From contig JADPYG010000001.1 in assembly GCA_017654735.1 (NCBI GenBank), positions 62,001 through 126,000 on the forward strand: a stretch of DNA of 64,000 nt, written 5' to 3'. Below are positions 25,339-35,916 of the stretch, piece after piece. A model generated the notes under the pieces. That model was not told the origin of the DNA. It searched no databases and saw only the letters and a program-made list of their open reading frames with translations. Every line of letters begins with the position of its first letter. Position 1 is the first letter of the stretch. The DNA is from Vishniacozyma victoriae (taxonomy: Eukaryota > Basidiomycota > Tremellomycetes > Tremellales > Bulleribasidiaceae). Position numbers and translations under genes: made by a program.

Positions 25339-26096
25339 CTATGCACTCGTTTCCGATTCTTTCTCCTTCTGAGCCTGCTGTCTCTCCATCATACGCCTAT
25401 CATTAGCACATGCGTGCATTTAACCCACTGCAGTGGAGGAAACACTCACCGCCTAGCTTCCAAGACCATCTTTTCTTTCCTCTCCCTCAATCCCCTCTCT
25501 CGTTCCTCTTTACTAGCTTCCCATTTCCCTTGTCCCTGTCCTCCAGCTTGATCTACATCCTCAGCTTTTCCTTTACCCTTATCTACCGCCGGTATACGTG
25601 CTCCTAGTCCGTATCTGTCGATAAGTGATTTAACGGGTGCGGCTGTGCGTTTGCCAGCAACTGGTATTGGGTTTGTCGGGGGTGGTGCTAGGTATGGGGG
25701 GATTTGATATCCGCTTGGTGGCTACTTGTCAGCTCAGATTAGGGTGAGATAGCCGAGAGAACGTACGGAAGGCAAGAATCCCCTTTCGAGGATTTCTTCT
25801 GAAGTAGCTTGAGCAGACCTGGTCTTTGAGAGATGATAGACGATATTGGCCAGTGGTACATCCGGGAAGGCAGAATGTATAGTCTCGACCTATCATTAGC
25901 CCTCCTCTCTCTGCCAAGGAGAGGACATACCATAGAAGCAGTAACACCAGGAATGGATCCATCAGGATTTGTCGTGTGACCTGTCAAATTAGCTCTATTA
26001 TGTATAAGAGGACGTACTGGGACCAGTAAGCCATTTGATGGTAAAGTAGATTACTGCAATGACCAATATGGCCGGTACAAATTCTTCTATGCCCAT
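25339..26096 (-). CDS. CUE1: CUE-domain ER membrane protein, Cue1-like
   Basis: Starts at ATG 26096 with MGIEEFVPAILVIAVIYFTIKWLTG, an N-terminal membrane anchor. Short exons then give GHTTNPDGSIPGVTASMVETIHSAFPDVPLANI, followed by VYHLSKTRSAQATSEEILERGFLP. This is a CUE fold with the FP and terminal LL-type motif shifted to ILERG. The C-terminal third is strongly basic and acidic, helical (KEERERGLRERKEKMVLEARRR), resembling the Ubc7-binding region of yeast Cue1. The protein would anchor and activate a ubiquitin-conjugating enzyme for ER-associated degradation. The stop is TAG at 25339, 62 bp from the end of the aminotransferase (tail to tail). Size about 190 residues, close to yeast Cue1 (203). 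Confidence 0.8.
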
Positions 26097-26241
26097 TGCT
26101 TAATGTATGTAGTAAGAAAGGAGGTGTATGAACGACGAGTTGATTGAGAGGATGATGACGAGTCGTAAGGTGGAGGTAGAGGTTACTTGTGATAACACCG
26201 CCAAGCTGTTCTGACACATTCCCCATCCAACAGTGAGGGTG

Positions 26242-26484
26242 ATGCGTCCTTCAATTGTCAGAACGGGAACATTGTCCTCAACGGGACGGCCAGTGCATCC
26301 TCTCAAGCGTCTAAGAGCTGAAGAACAAGCCCGAAAGGAGATGGGGCTATCGCTTCAGAGGTCTTATCTCAGGGAATCAACAACCACCAAGTCATATTCA
26401 CTATTCCTTTTGACCGCTCACACCTCATCACGCTCTCACTACGGTCACGATAGCTCACATACAGGTGCGAAGGCGTCCTCATGA
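26242..26484 (+). CDS. Weak orphan ORF or truncated first exon beside CUE1
   Basis: An 80-residue open frame from ATG 26242. The first ~35 residues (RTGTLSSTGRPVHPLKRLRAEE, then QARKEMG) look protein-like: basic, Ser/Thr then charged helical. The rest is Ser/His/Thr-rich and less convincing. Its position, 145 bp head to head from the CUE1-like start, fits the divergent-pair habit of this genome. I do not recognise it. It may be the first exon of a gene whose remainder was lost, or chance. No clear donor site follows the plausible part. Confidence 0.25.
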   Translation: MRPSIVRTGTLSSTGRPVHPLKRLRAEEQARKEMGLSLQRSYLRESTTTKSYSLFLLTAHTSSRSHYGHDSSHTGAKASS

Positions 26485-26514
26485 TATCCTCAGTAGACCT
26501 ACGGCCGGAAGATC

Positions 26515-26790
26515 CGGCCGATTCTCATCCTTCTCGTTATCCTTTCAACACGTTCCCGGGCGAGTTTAGTTTCGCTCCACAACCTCTCTTCATTTACTTG
26601 ACGGAGATCACCTTTCATAAGATGGCCAGGGGCTCACACACTACGAGTCGGTTGTTTTTCCCATGGTCACAGACCTCCTTTTACGGCAAGTTGAACCTGC
26701 CCTTCCCACGCCTTCTCACCGCTCCATCGTCGTCTTGCGCTCAGTGTGGCTACTTCCGTTCATACTACATGGGAGACTAGATGTAGGACA
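26515..26790 (+). repeat. Degenerate dispersed repeat, unit A
   Basis: Shares ordered blocks with units B and C some 2 kb downstream: TCATCCTTCTCGTTATCC, then CCTTTCATAAGATGGCCAGG followed by CTCACACACT, then TTTTTCCCATGGTCACA, then CACCGCTCCATCGT and CAGTGTGGCTA. Identity is patchy, suggesting an old duplication. No terminal inverted repeats or target-site duplications were seen. Confidence 0.55.
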
Positions 26791-27120
26791 GCCCAAAATA
26801 CATGACCCGCCGCACGCTCTTTTCATCCGAGCGGGTCTCAGCTCTTTCTCTGGGAACAATGATTGCTTGGGTACTACGCTGGCGACTATGGCGCATTTTC
26901 TCTTATAAAATCATACTTCTCCGATCAAGACTACTTGTGACATCCACGTATATACATATTTTTGTATGTCTCGAGAGGTCTGCATCCACAAGTCAGAATT
27001 TCACGTTACACGAATCTCAGACAATCTCACAACTTATCACAGTAATGTACATCCATATTCTCCATCTTTGTCACATGGACTGCTCACATCTCAGTATCTC
27101 GCATTCTATTCATACACATT

Positions 27121-28101
27121 ATGTCGACCGGATCAAGGAATCGGACTAGTGCGCCCCCTCCCACCGCTGGGATCCATTTTACAGCATTAATCCGACTTAT
27201 GTGTACTTCGGCGAAGATACCAACACCCTCCGTGTGGGAGCATGTACATCCCTACACAGAGGGCCCGTGCTCGACGCTTGGAGTCCTCTTGACCCTGATG
27301 ACGTCGTGTCATTGATGAGAGACGGTGCAAATCGTGAAAATGTATTTCACATTGAGAAGAGCAAGTTTGATAGCTTGGTCGGGGGAACTTGGATGGAAGG
27401 GATCAGCGAGGCGACCAGATCTCAAATCAAGAACGGCGACAGAGATGGCTACGATACCTTTGCCTGATCACTACGAGAGAACGTTGAGGCATTCGCGAAC
27501 GGTTTGCCGAGCTTAATTGTCGATCCCTCCAATGTCAGCTGCCAACTTGATGTCATGGCCACTCCCAAGGATTTCCCCGTCGGGACCGTTGCGAGTGTGG
27601 TCCCTGTCGATGCGGGTACTCTGGAGCCGACTGTCAAATTCAATTGGCGGGGGAGCGACTCGAGGACTGGGCTTGCTAATCGAGGTGGATCCGTATTGCT
27701 CTTTCAAGGTACACAATGAGGACGGTTTCATTGCTATGAAGCCGGCCAAACACGCGTGGCGCTTGTCCGTGAATGAATCCTTCCGCCCCATTCGAGACGA
27801 TTGTAAAAGCCCTATCGCGACTATGATCTCGTCACCGACCGAAGAAAATGAAGCAGCAGCCGTACAATCAATCGTGAAGGCAATTGAATTTTTGAAGATC
27901 CGTGACATGACTTACTTTACCAACATTTTGGATATCGAGCCCCAGTGGGCCGACCACCGAGATGACGAGAACATTAAATGCAAATCTAATTGGCATTTCG
28001 ACGTGCTTGGCAGCCCACGAATGACGGTCAGAGCAAAGCCTGTTCCTGGCCTGCAGTGTCTGTCGAGAGAAGGAGGCATCCAACAAGATTTGTATTTCTG
28101 A
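27121..28101 (+). pseudogene. Broken orphan gene, several disablements
   Basis: From ATG 27121 (MSTGSRNRTSAPPP) a coherent protein continues only by changing frame. It moves near 27170-27180 to a frame reading DPFYSINPTYVYFGED and RGPVLDAWSPLDPDDVVSLM, meets a TGA at 27465-27467 (DTFA-stop-SLRENVEAFANG), goes on to LDVMATPKDFPVGTVASVV, and shifts again near 27660-27700 to a frame reading EVDPYCSFKVHNEDGFIAMKPAKHAW and on to the TGA at 28099. Each segment looks protein-like (mixed alpha/beta, few runs). No introns with usual signals explain the shifts. I do not recognise the family. Most likely a decayed lineage-specific gene; sequencing errors or unusual splicing remain possible. Confidence 0.45.
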
Positions 28102-28499
28102 GTGTTTCACAACGTGTTCTTCAGACGCGTGTGGGCTGTATCTTATAGAGCACTATTTGTTTGTAGCGATGTATGTACAGCTTACTCCTTTGTACGATGC
28201 TGTGAGTCCACTCACACCCCTGCTTTACACTGTTCTGTTCATCATCTCGGGCCACATATGTCCATACGATCGATCGTTCGTCCATGTAGTAGATGCACTG
28301 CTACATTGCTCAGCGATGCTGTGCTGTAAGCAGCGCTATGACATCGACGTGTGAGGAGAGTTCCACCGATAGCAATTCACGGGCGTCCATACATCACAGC
28401 GAGACTTCTCAAAGACATTATCCAAAATGATCACCTATCCAGTGGCGCGGAGATTGCCACCATCCAACAAGAAAAGGGCCGTCTTTTCCGCTTAGACCG

Positions 28500-28690
28500 C
28501 AATTCGAGAATTGTCCATTCATTCCCTCGCTATTCACTTTCCCATGAAATATCTTGGCCTGCCTCTCCAAAACTTCTACCTTTCATCAGACGGCAAGGTT
28601 TCACACACTCTGTGCTTCTAGTGAATTCTTTTTCCCATGGTCACATACGACCTTTCATGGGTATCTTAGCGTATCTCATGCCTTTGTGCT
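28500..28690 (+). repeat. Degenerate dispersed repeat, unit B
   Basis: Blocks shared with unit A in the same order: TTCATTCCCTCGCTATTC, CCTTTCATCAGACGGCAAGG followed by TTTCACACACT, and TTTTTCCCATGGTCACATACG. Its 3' part is diverged. It is followed about 190 bp later by unit C, so B and C look tandem. Confidence 0.55.
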
Positions 28691-28779
28691 GCACCAGTGG
28701 CATTTTTCTCTTGACATGGCTAATACCGTTCATGTCACCTCTGTCCTTTGTGAGGCCCTTCCATTTTTCACTTACTGCG

Positions 28780-28930
28780 ATCCACCTTTTATGAGACGGC
28801 GAGGGGTTCAAACACTTGCTCACCGTCGCCTTTGATGGTAGGCTCGAGCCTATTTATGGTCTGCCCACCGCTCCACCGTGGTCTGACGCTTGGTGTGGCA
28901 GATACCTTTCATCTCGCATGGAAAAGATGA
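28780..28930 (+). repeat. Degenerate dispersed repeat, unit C
   Basis: Shows ACCTTTTATGAGACGGCGAG followed by GGGTTCAAACACT, and, as in unit A but not B, CACCGCTCCACCGTGGTCT and TTGGTGTGGCAGATACC. It lacks the CCCATGGTCACA block. Confidence 0.5.
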
Positions 28931-29184
28931 AGCTGTGCACAGGCCCACATCAACTCGGCCGAGTCTTCCTTACATGATCAAAAAAGCTCCAATGGAGATC
29001 CTTTGTGGTGACCGACCTCAGGCCATACCCTGGCAGAGGAAGGACCTTTGTTCTTCGCATGGTATCAAAGGAGGACGCAGGTATTGTAGGATCTATATAA
29101 CTATCCTGCTCGCGAGGGCTTTTCCGTCCCCATAACAATCACTGTCCAATCCTCAGCTTTTCCAGCAAGCATTGAAGACAAATC

Positions 29185-30186
29185 ATGTCTCGATCCGAAC
29201 AACTCGATGACATCTTAGGTCCTTACACAAACGCGGATCCGATCGAGGCAAGAAGGCACATTGGAGGCGGTGTGACCGTCGGAGCCACCAGATTGATGAT
29301 GAGACAAGAGGCTCTGAAGTCTGACTACCATCACTCCGCGGCTCATGCATTCTGGGCGGAGCACCCGGATAATTATGGCTCATGTATGCCACCAGCCCTA
29401 GAGGTACCCAGCAACGAAATGACGATTCTTGTGGAAAATGCTCTTGAATCACTCAATCCCACAGACTTCGCCTCGTTTGAAGCCAATGAAGAACAAGGCA
29501 AGGCAATTTTCGAGGAGCGTCTGAAAGCATCCCAGGCGCGTTTGGCAAACAGCCCATGGAGGACAGCACCCCGAACCGGCCCGAGAACCGAACGGACAGA
29601 CAATCTTGCCCTCTACCAAGCACCGCGAGAACAGCCGATAATTCTAACGGCTCATGAGCCAGTTAGAATAAACGATGGTCCCCCTACTGTGTCAATCAGA
29701 ACAGAGGGGGGTCCTGGCACTGGACGTCCCATCTCGATCGCCCCGATTTCCGTCGAGATTCCCTGGGTTGTCGAGGCTCCCGAATGCTCCGATCATCGTC
29801 GGCTCAACCAGAAAAAAACGCTCACAGCGGCGTCCTTCTCAGGCCTGGTCTCCCAACTGGTTGTCCTTGACCCCAGTATCGGACAAGAGCTGAACTCATT
29901 GTTGGGAGACTACAACGAGAAGGCATGCGCCGCTACCCAAGAGGCGATCGGAAAATTGATTGGGTCAGAGCTCAACACCCACTTCAGATTCGGTGTCGGC
30001 GAGCAAGATTTGGAGTGGCAAAAACCAGACAATCGGTCCAGGACGGAAAGCTCAGGCTGGAGAATCCAAGACGTCCCTGGGAAACCTCGACTTGAAGTTA
30101 CGATGCGAGGGGAAGAGCGAAGGGTGCCAAACTCGAGGACAGCCGCATTGATGGCAAGAGGACTGGTGGGGGCTCGTCGTATCTAG
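29185..30186 (+). CDS. Intronless orphan gene of unknown function
   Basis: A clean 333-residue open frame from ATG 29185 to TAG 30186 with no intron signal. It opens MSRSEQLDDILGPYTNADPI. Residues 80-130 are helical and charged; 130-200 are Pro/Thr/Arg-rich and probably disordered (TAPRTGPRTERTD); 205-300 are more ordered, with hydrophobic patterning (SFSGLVSQLVVLDPSIGQEL) followed by a basic C-terminus rich in Arg/Gly. No signal peptide or membrane segment. I do not recognise any family. It lies in the repeat-bearing island and its lack of introns contrasts with the conserved neighbours, suggesting a lineage-specific or transferred gene. Codon use is not obviously abnormal. Being a real gene is likely from length alone; function unknown. 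Confidence 0.55.
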   Translation: MSRSEQLDDILGPYTNADPIEARRHIGGGVTVGATRLMMRQEALKSDYHHSAAHAFWAEHPDNYGSCMPPALEVPSNEMTILVENALESLNPTDFASFEANEEQGKAIFEERLKASQARLANSPWRTAPRTGPRTERTDNLALYQAPREQPIILTAHEPVRINDGPPTVSIRTEGGPGTGRPISIAPISVEIPWVVEAPECSDHRRLNQKKTLTAASFSGLVSQLVVLDPSIGQELNSLLGDYNEKACAATQEAIGKLIGSELNTHFRFGVGEQDLEWQKPDNRSRTESSGWRIQDVPGKPRLEVTMRGEERRVPNSRTAALMARGLVGARRI

Positions 30187-30469
30187 TGATTCCGATTGAA
30201 GGCAATGGCTTTCGAGATGGCGAGGGGACCGAAGTGTGGCGAGTGGCCACTCGGTTTGTACAGAAGTATACTTGTGAAGCGTGGGATCGAGTCCGTGTGT
30301 TTATAGCTGATAGCTGCTGGGACTACTGTTTAAAGGGGCTACATGACCGTTGAATGCTTATAGGTCAATGCAATGTTTCTGCCATGAAGCCCTCTATACT
30401 ACTGACGACACTAAAGCTGGTCCAGATCGTTGTCTCTTCCCGTATTACTGCCAGCAAGGTGATATGCAT

Positions 30470-33400
30470 TCACGTCTGTTGTAGTTGTGTAGTCCAATTA
30501 TAAGGTTGGAACCACTGCCCCAACTTTGCCGCCCTCTGCTGATTGAGTCCATAATCCAATTTCTTTGGTTTCCGCCATTTAATCGGTTCCAGATCCAACA
30601 AATTCCCAATAATCTCAGCGGCAAAGTACCTATTTTTCAGCTCCAGTCACCAATTGGGTGTATGGGTATGTGATAGAGGAGGACATACGGTGGAAATTGC
30701 CCACCACCACGATCACCTTCATCAATCGGACCTCCCATTCCTTCTTCCCCCTCACCCCTTCCAGCTGCATCTTCAATACCCTCGATCACATGCCCATATC
30801 CTTTTTCACCCTTATAATCCCATTGAACCATAAAGTATGGGATATTCGGTACTAATGATCGCCTGAAACCTCCTGGTCTAGAAGAGAAATCGATGAGCTT
30901 CTTATGTTGTGACCATTCAGATTCAGAAGCCATGATTGATTCCTGTCATCAGCTGAGTTGATGAGTAGAACGTACCCTAAAGTAGGCTGGAGCATCCTGG
31001 AATTCTTCAAATGGTAGAGGTACGGCTTCGATGAATGTATGTCGTTGTTCTCGGAAACTACAGATTGTTTCGTAGAACAAAACACCCTTGTTGTCTTTGG
31101 CATGCATCTTCATCAGACACTTCATGAAGTTCTGCACGTCAGCCTGATCGTCCAGATGACGGAAGGGTACAAACCCTGATCTCCTCCCAATCCTCATCGT
31201 CCAGCTCGAGTGTACTCATACAATGTTGTTGGGGTACAATCAGGCAGTGCCCCGGCACAAGCTCTTCTGTGAGGGTACAAGACAAGTACGTCTTCTGACC
31301 CAAAGCGACAATCGCGGCAAGTGGATTCCTGTCATCTTGCCAACAGAATGGACAGCTGTCGAGGGCTTTCTTCGTTCGAGCATAATCTATCATCAGCTAT
31401 GCTGGGACGGATGACTCACCATTGACAGCGAAAGCTCGTTTCAAGGCGTCGGTCTTCATTTTACGCCTGGCTAGCTTTTCGGCATTATCATCGACGTAGT
31501 CATTATCGTCCTACTCGTCAGCTGATGGGCAGTGGAGAATTGAGCTGACTTGCCTGATACTTTCCATCCCGAGCGATGGCAGAGGCCATCTCTGCATCTA
31601 GATTCTTCTGATCGGCCGACCCAGCTCCAAATTTCTCTTGTCGTACCAGCTCGCCGAGTGTCAGATCATCATCGTCTTTATTGTACCGAAGCAAATTGCC
31701 TTCTCGATCACGAGTTTCAAACTAGATATCAGTTCCTGCAAAGTCTCGACAAAGACGGCGACTGACCTTCTCAGGCTTCTTGCGCCTATTCCCTGGTCTC
31801 AAGACATCCTCATCCTGCTTTCCGGTTCCAACATCGTACAACCTTCCCCGTCCGTCTAAAGTGGGCAAAACCTGTACATCCACCTGTCGACCTTTCGCAT
31901 CGACTCGACCAAGCTGACCCTGCTCTCCTTCCCCACTACCCTCCCAGGCACTCTCCATGGCTGTCTTCGTACGGGATACTTCGAAGTCGTACTCCTTCTC
32001 CAGACTATCTGCTTCTGGATCATCCGATAATCGAGCACGCAAGACTTTGGCTTGTAGTTGATTAAGCTCTTCAGTCGACATGGGCGGTTTGGACGATGTG
32101 GGATCAGCAGTCGATCCACCCTTGGGGAAGTAGCCCGAGTCGTTTCGTTTGAGCTGAGGAGTGAATACGCTTGGGATCGGTGTATGTATTTGTCCAGCTG
32201 TTCCACGGCCGAGGTTACTCGGGGTACCGACGTCCTGTCTCTTGATGCTGTCCAGCCGGTTTAACGCTGGTGTACTCGCTCCCTCTCGTTCTTCACCCGG
32301 ACGCCTGAATGAGGCTCGAGAACCTGGTCGACTTCCGAAACCTTCTTCAGTGGTGAACATGTATTTCCGTGGTCCACCTTCTGGCGTCCGCATACCGGAA
32401 GTACTGGGTGAATCGGTTGCGCTATTAGGACCACGGCGAGATTGACGACGATCGCTCCTTTCGTCGAGGATTCGGCGTTCCTCCAAAGCCTCATTGAACT
32501 CATCAAGCGAGCCATAACGTTCCAAGGCGACTTCCTCGACAGGCCGAGTCCTGCCTGTCAGCTACACCCCAAAGAAATGGTGGGCAGCTTACTGTTCTTC
32601 GGCTTGCTCATATAGACGCTTCAGCTTCATCATACGCCATTGATGCCCAGGGCCACCGGGTGTCACCTTCTTTTCTGCTTTATCAGCTCCGCTGATTTGT
32701 ACAGTTCAAGGACACTCACCCTTGGTCTCATAATCGTCCAAAGCTTTCCCTTGAACAAGCTGCTGGTTAAGCTCCATCTTTGTGACTTGCAATTTCGAAG
32801 GATCCGGCTTATCCTCGTTCGGATCCTTGCGCCTATGTTCGGACCCAAGAGCCGAGAAGAAATCCACACCTCCTCCAAGAGTTCGATTGCTAGATTCCTC
32901 ATCTCCATAACCGTCCGTCATGTCGTTTGACGACTCGATGGGTACAGAGCGTCCAGAAGGTAGACCGGCGCTTTTGGGTGTATTACGCTCCGTAAACGGA
33001 TTCGAAATAGCTGGAGGAGCCGAGATTGTCGGTTCGAGCATCCATGAATCTCTTTCCCGGGGCTGGCTTCCAGACACCGTGTTGCCGGGGAGGGCTGCAG
33101 CTGCAAGTTCGGAAGCGTGTGACTGAAGCGACATTCCAGCGGAAGCGGGTGCGTTCGATACTGCATTCTACATCTCAGCTGCATTCCCAAGCCAGATCCA
33201 GTTGTACTCACGGTATCTACACCCTTTTCGACCCACATGGAAGCATCATCGTCATCATCCACTATATCTAGCTTTCCCCTATCACCCCTATCTTCTCTCT
33301 TACGATCCTTCTTGGCTTTCTTCCTCTCTTTTCTCTCTTCTCCCGTTTCGTCCCTCTTGTCCCGCCTATGTTTACGATGTCTATCTTCGTCCTCATCTTC

Positions 33401-33508
33401 GCTCTTGTGTCGATGGGAGCGATGTTTTGAGCGGCGTTCTGGTGATCTCTCACTCTTTATCCTGCTTGGTGATCTGGACCTTGTCCTCTCTGTTGTTCTG
33501 TCTCCCAT
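30470..33508 (-). CDS. CWF19: Spliceosome-associated Cwf19/CWF19L protein
   Basis: Starts at ATG 33508. The N-terminus is RS/KR-rich (RSRSPSRIKSERSPERRSKH), with acidic DDDDDASMWVEKG, the usual W-containing motif. The middle has the PGGPGHQWRMMKLKRLYEQAEEQ block and TRPVEEVALERYGSLDEFNEA, then a long disordered region and DNDYVDDNAEKLARRKMKTD. The C-terminal half carries the two Cwf19-like domains: CPFCWQDDR...AIVALGQKTYLSC, VPGHCLIVPQQHCMSTLELDDEDW (HIT-like), MKMHAKDNKGVLFYE, FFAAEIIGNLL-type residues and RWRKP. The protein associates with late spliceosomes and lariat turnover, probably partnering Dbr1. Reading ends at TGA 30470, 283 bp from the orphan gene. Nine or more introns. Head to head with importin alpha. 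Confidence 0.92.
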
Positions 33509-33804
33509 TGTCGTTGTCCTATTGCACTACTGCTCACTACGGCTTAAGCTACCCACATCTCAACTTATGACGGTCATTACTTTCCCACAGTCACTTGGAC
33601 TATTTACACATTTAAATACTCCCCCCTTTAACCCCTCTCTGGTTTTTACCTTTTGCCACTTATAATTCCGTCGATCCCTTCTTTGGACAAAGACAACCAC
33701 AAAGAGAGACACAAGACACCACCACACCCCACCTATACATTACACACTCTTTCATTCACCCCCCACTCAGTCTCCTTTTAATACATCACATACATTCGCC
33801 CAAT
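33509..33804. promoter_or_regulatory. Divergent promoter between CWF19 and importin alpha
   Basis: 296 bp, markedly pyrimidine-rich on the plus strand over the importin side (33610-33780: CCCCCC, CACCACACCCCACC, CTCAGTCTCC), the usual look of strong basidiomycete promoters and 5' leaders. No clear TATA box. Confidence 0.45.
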
Positions 33805-35916
33805 ATGAGTGCATCAGCAATGGATCATAGGAAAAACAACTTCAAGGGCAAAGCAAACTTTTCAGCTCAGGAAGTAAGTATCCAAATACCCCACGCGACC
33901 AACCTAGCGCTTTGGCCACTTCCATCTATCCTCATCCATTCACGCCCGTTTCATCTGCTCAGTCACTAATGTATAGCTCCGAAGGAGAAGAGAACAGGAG
34001 CAGGTCGAGATCCGAAAGCAAAAGGTCAGTCTCTTGCGCTGTATACGTGCACAGGACAATGGCTGACGGTGTAGCGAGAAGAATCTATTGCCAAACGACG
34101 AAATTTCCAGCCTGTTGAAGATGAGCTCGAGTCAGAGGAGGAGGGAGAGACTCCCGGAGGATCCCTGCACGAGACTCTGCCAAACATGTTGGCTGGCATT
34201 ATGAGTGATAAGCCCGAGACACAATTGGATGCTACTATGAAGTTCAGAAAGTGGGTCCAGTCCTCTTGGTGAAGTGTTCATACTGACAATCAGACTCCTT
34301 TCCAAAGAGAAGAACCCTCCTATTGACCGCGTTATCGAGAGTGGTGTCGTTCCCCGATTCGTCCAATTCCTAAACAGTGATAACTCTATCCTCCAGTTCG
34401 AGGCCGCCTGGGCCCTCACCAGTATGTCCCTTCACTAATACCCTGTGAAGGAAGCTGACAAGTAGACATTGCATCCGGTACAGGCGACCACACTCAGGTA
34501 GTTATCCAAGCAGGTGCCATCCCCCACTTTGTCCGACTCCTCTCTTCCCAGGTCCTCGACGTCCGTGAGCAGGCGTAAGTACTTTCTTTATTGCACGACT
34601 TGGCTGATGATAGTGTCTGGGCTCTCGGAAACATTGCCGGTGATTCTCCCAAATGTCGAGATATCGTTCTACACGCCGGTGCTCTCCAGCCCCTATTGGC
34701 TCTATTGAACGAGAACCACAAGCTATCCATGTTGAGGAACGCTACCTGGACACTGAGCAACTTCTGTCGAGGAAAGAACCCCCAGCCCGAGTGGAACATG
34801 GTCAGTCTTCAGCTGCCTTGACTCGTTGATTAAAAGCTAATAATCCAGATCTTCCCCGCTCTCCATGTCCTTACCAAGCTCATCTATTCCCTTGACGACG
34901 AGGTCCTTATCGACGCTTGTTGGGCCATCTCCTACTTGTCTGACGGTACCAACGACAAGATCCAGGCTGTCATTGAATCTGGTGTTGCCAGGCGTCTAGT
35001 GGATCTACTCATGTAAGCTCACCGACTCCGTGTAAGAGATTGAGCTAATTCACAGGCACCCATCAACCGCCGTCCAGACTCCCGCACTACGATCTGTTGG
35101 AAACATCGTCACTGGAGACGACTTGCAGACCCAGGTTGTCATTGCCTCTGGAGCTCTACCTGCTCTTCTCAGCCTATTGTCCTCGCCAAAGGACGGTATC
35201 AGGAAGGAAGCATGTTGGACCATCTCCAACGTCACTGCTGGTTCCCCACTACAGATCCAGTCCATCATTGACGCGTAAGTTCATCTCCAATCATCTCGCA
35301 TGGCAATAGCTGACATGCAGCAACATCATCCCACCTCTCATCAACATCCTACAAAACGCCGACTTCAAGACCAAGAAGGAGGCATGTTGGGCTCTATCAA
35401 ACGCTACTTCCGGTGGTCTACAGGAACCAAACCAAATCCGATACCTAGTCTCCCAGGGATGTATTAAACCAATGTGCGACCTCCTTCAATCAATGGACAA
35501 TAAAATCATTCAAGTCGCTTTGGACGGTTTGGAGAATATCTTGAAAGTAGGAGAAATCGATAAGGAAGCAGCTGGACCAGGAGGGATTAATCAGTATGCT
35601 CAATTTGTTGAGGAAGCTGGAGGCATGGTTTCCATTCATAATCTACAACATCACGAGAACTTGGAGATTTACAAGAAATGTTTCTACATTATGGACAGTG
35701 AGTCATCATTTGTTCAAGACATCTAGGATGAAGAGCTGATAAATAGAATTCTTCCCAGATGATGATGAGGAGGAAGCAGAGGATGCCGCACCAGCAGTCG
35801 ATGCATCAGGTCAATACGCTTTCCAGTCTGATGGTAAGCTACCTGCATTATTTGGAGAAGCAAGCTGATAAATAGTCGCCGCTCCTACAGGTGGTTTCAA
35901 CTTTGGTGGACAGTAG
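33805..35916 (+). CDS. SRP1: Importin subunit alpha (karyopherin alpha)
   Basis: From ATG 33805. Exon 1 gives [23 protein letters not shown]; microintrons then join [16 protein letters not shown] to the IBB continuation [11 protein letters not shown], so the importin-beta-binding domain is complete. Ten armadillo repeats follow with the conserved W-x-x-x-N ladder ([94 protein letters not shown]). These bind classical nuclear localisation signals. The C-terminus has the [17 protein letters not shown] and [15 protein letters not shown] blocks and ends GGFNFGGQ. About 535 residues, standard length. About nine introns, several 45-50 nt, are spaced almost one per ARM repeat or two. Confidence 0.97.

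Larger units (their letters stand above)
26097..27120. other. Gene-poor left part of accessory island
   Basis: Apart from a weak open frame at 26242-26484 and repeat unit A (about 26515-26790), no conserved coding signal and no convincing introns are visible. It borders the conserved CUE1-like gene on its left. Short open frames in all three plus frames overlap, as expected of non-coding sequence. Confidence 0.6.
28102..29184. other. Gene-poor stretch holding repeat units B and C
   Basis: No conserved coding signal. It holds the diverged repeat copies B and C and a CGATCGATCG palindrome near 28267. Open frames at 28351-28794 and neighbours are repeat-derived and lack coding character. The last ~240 bp would be the promoter of the orphan gene at 29185. 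Confidence 0.6.

Noticed and set aside
28351..28794. 147-codon open frame in the island
   Set aside because: It covers repeat unit B and overlaps other open frames in alternative phases; no coherent protein character.
28790..28860. T-loop-like GGGTTCAAAC as part of a tRNA
   Set aside because: No matching acceptor stem or anticodon arm around it; the block is shared with the repeat units.
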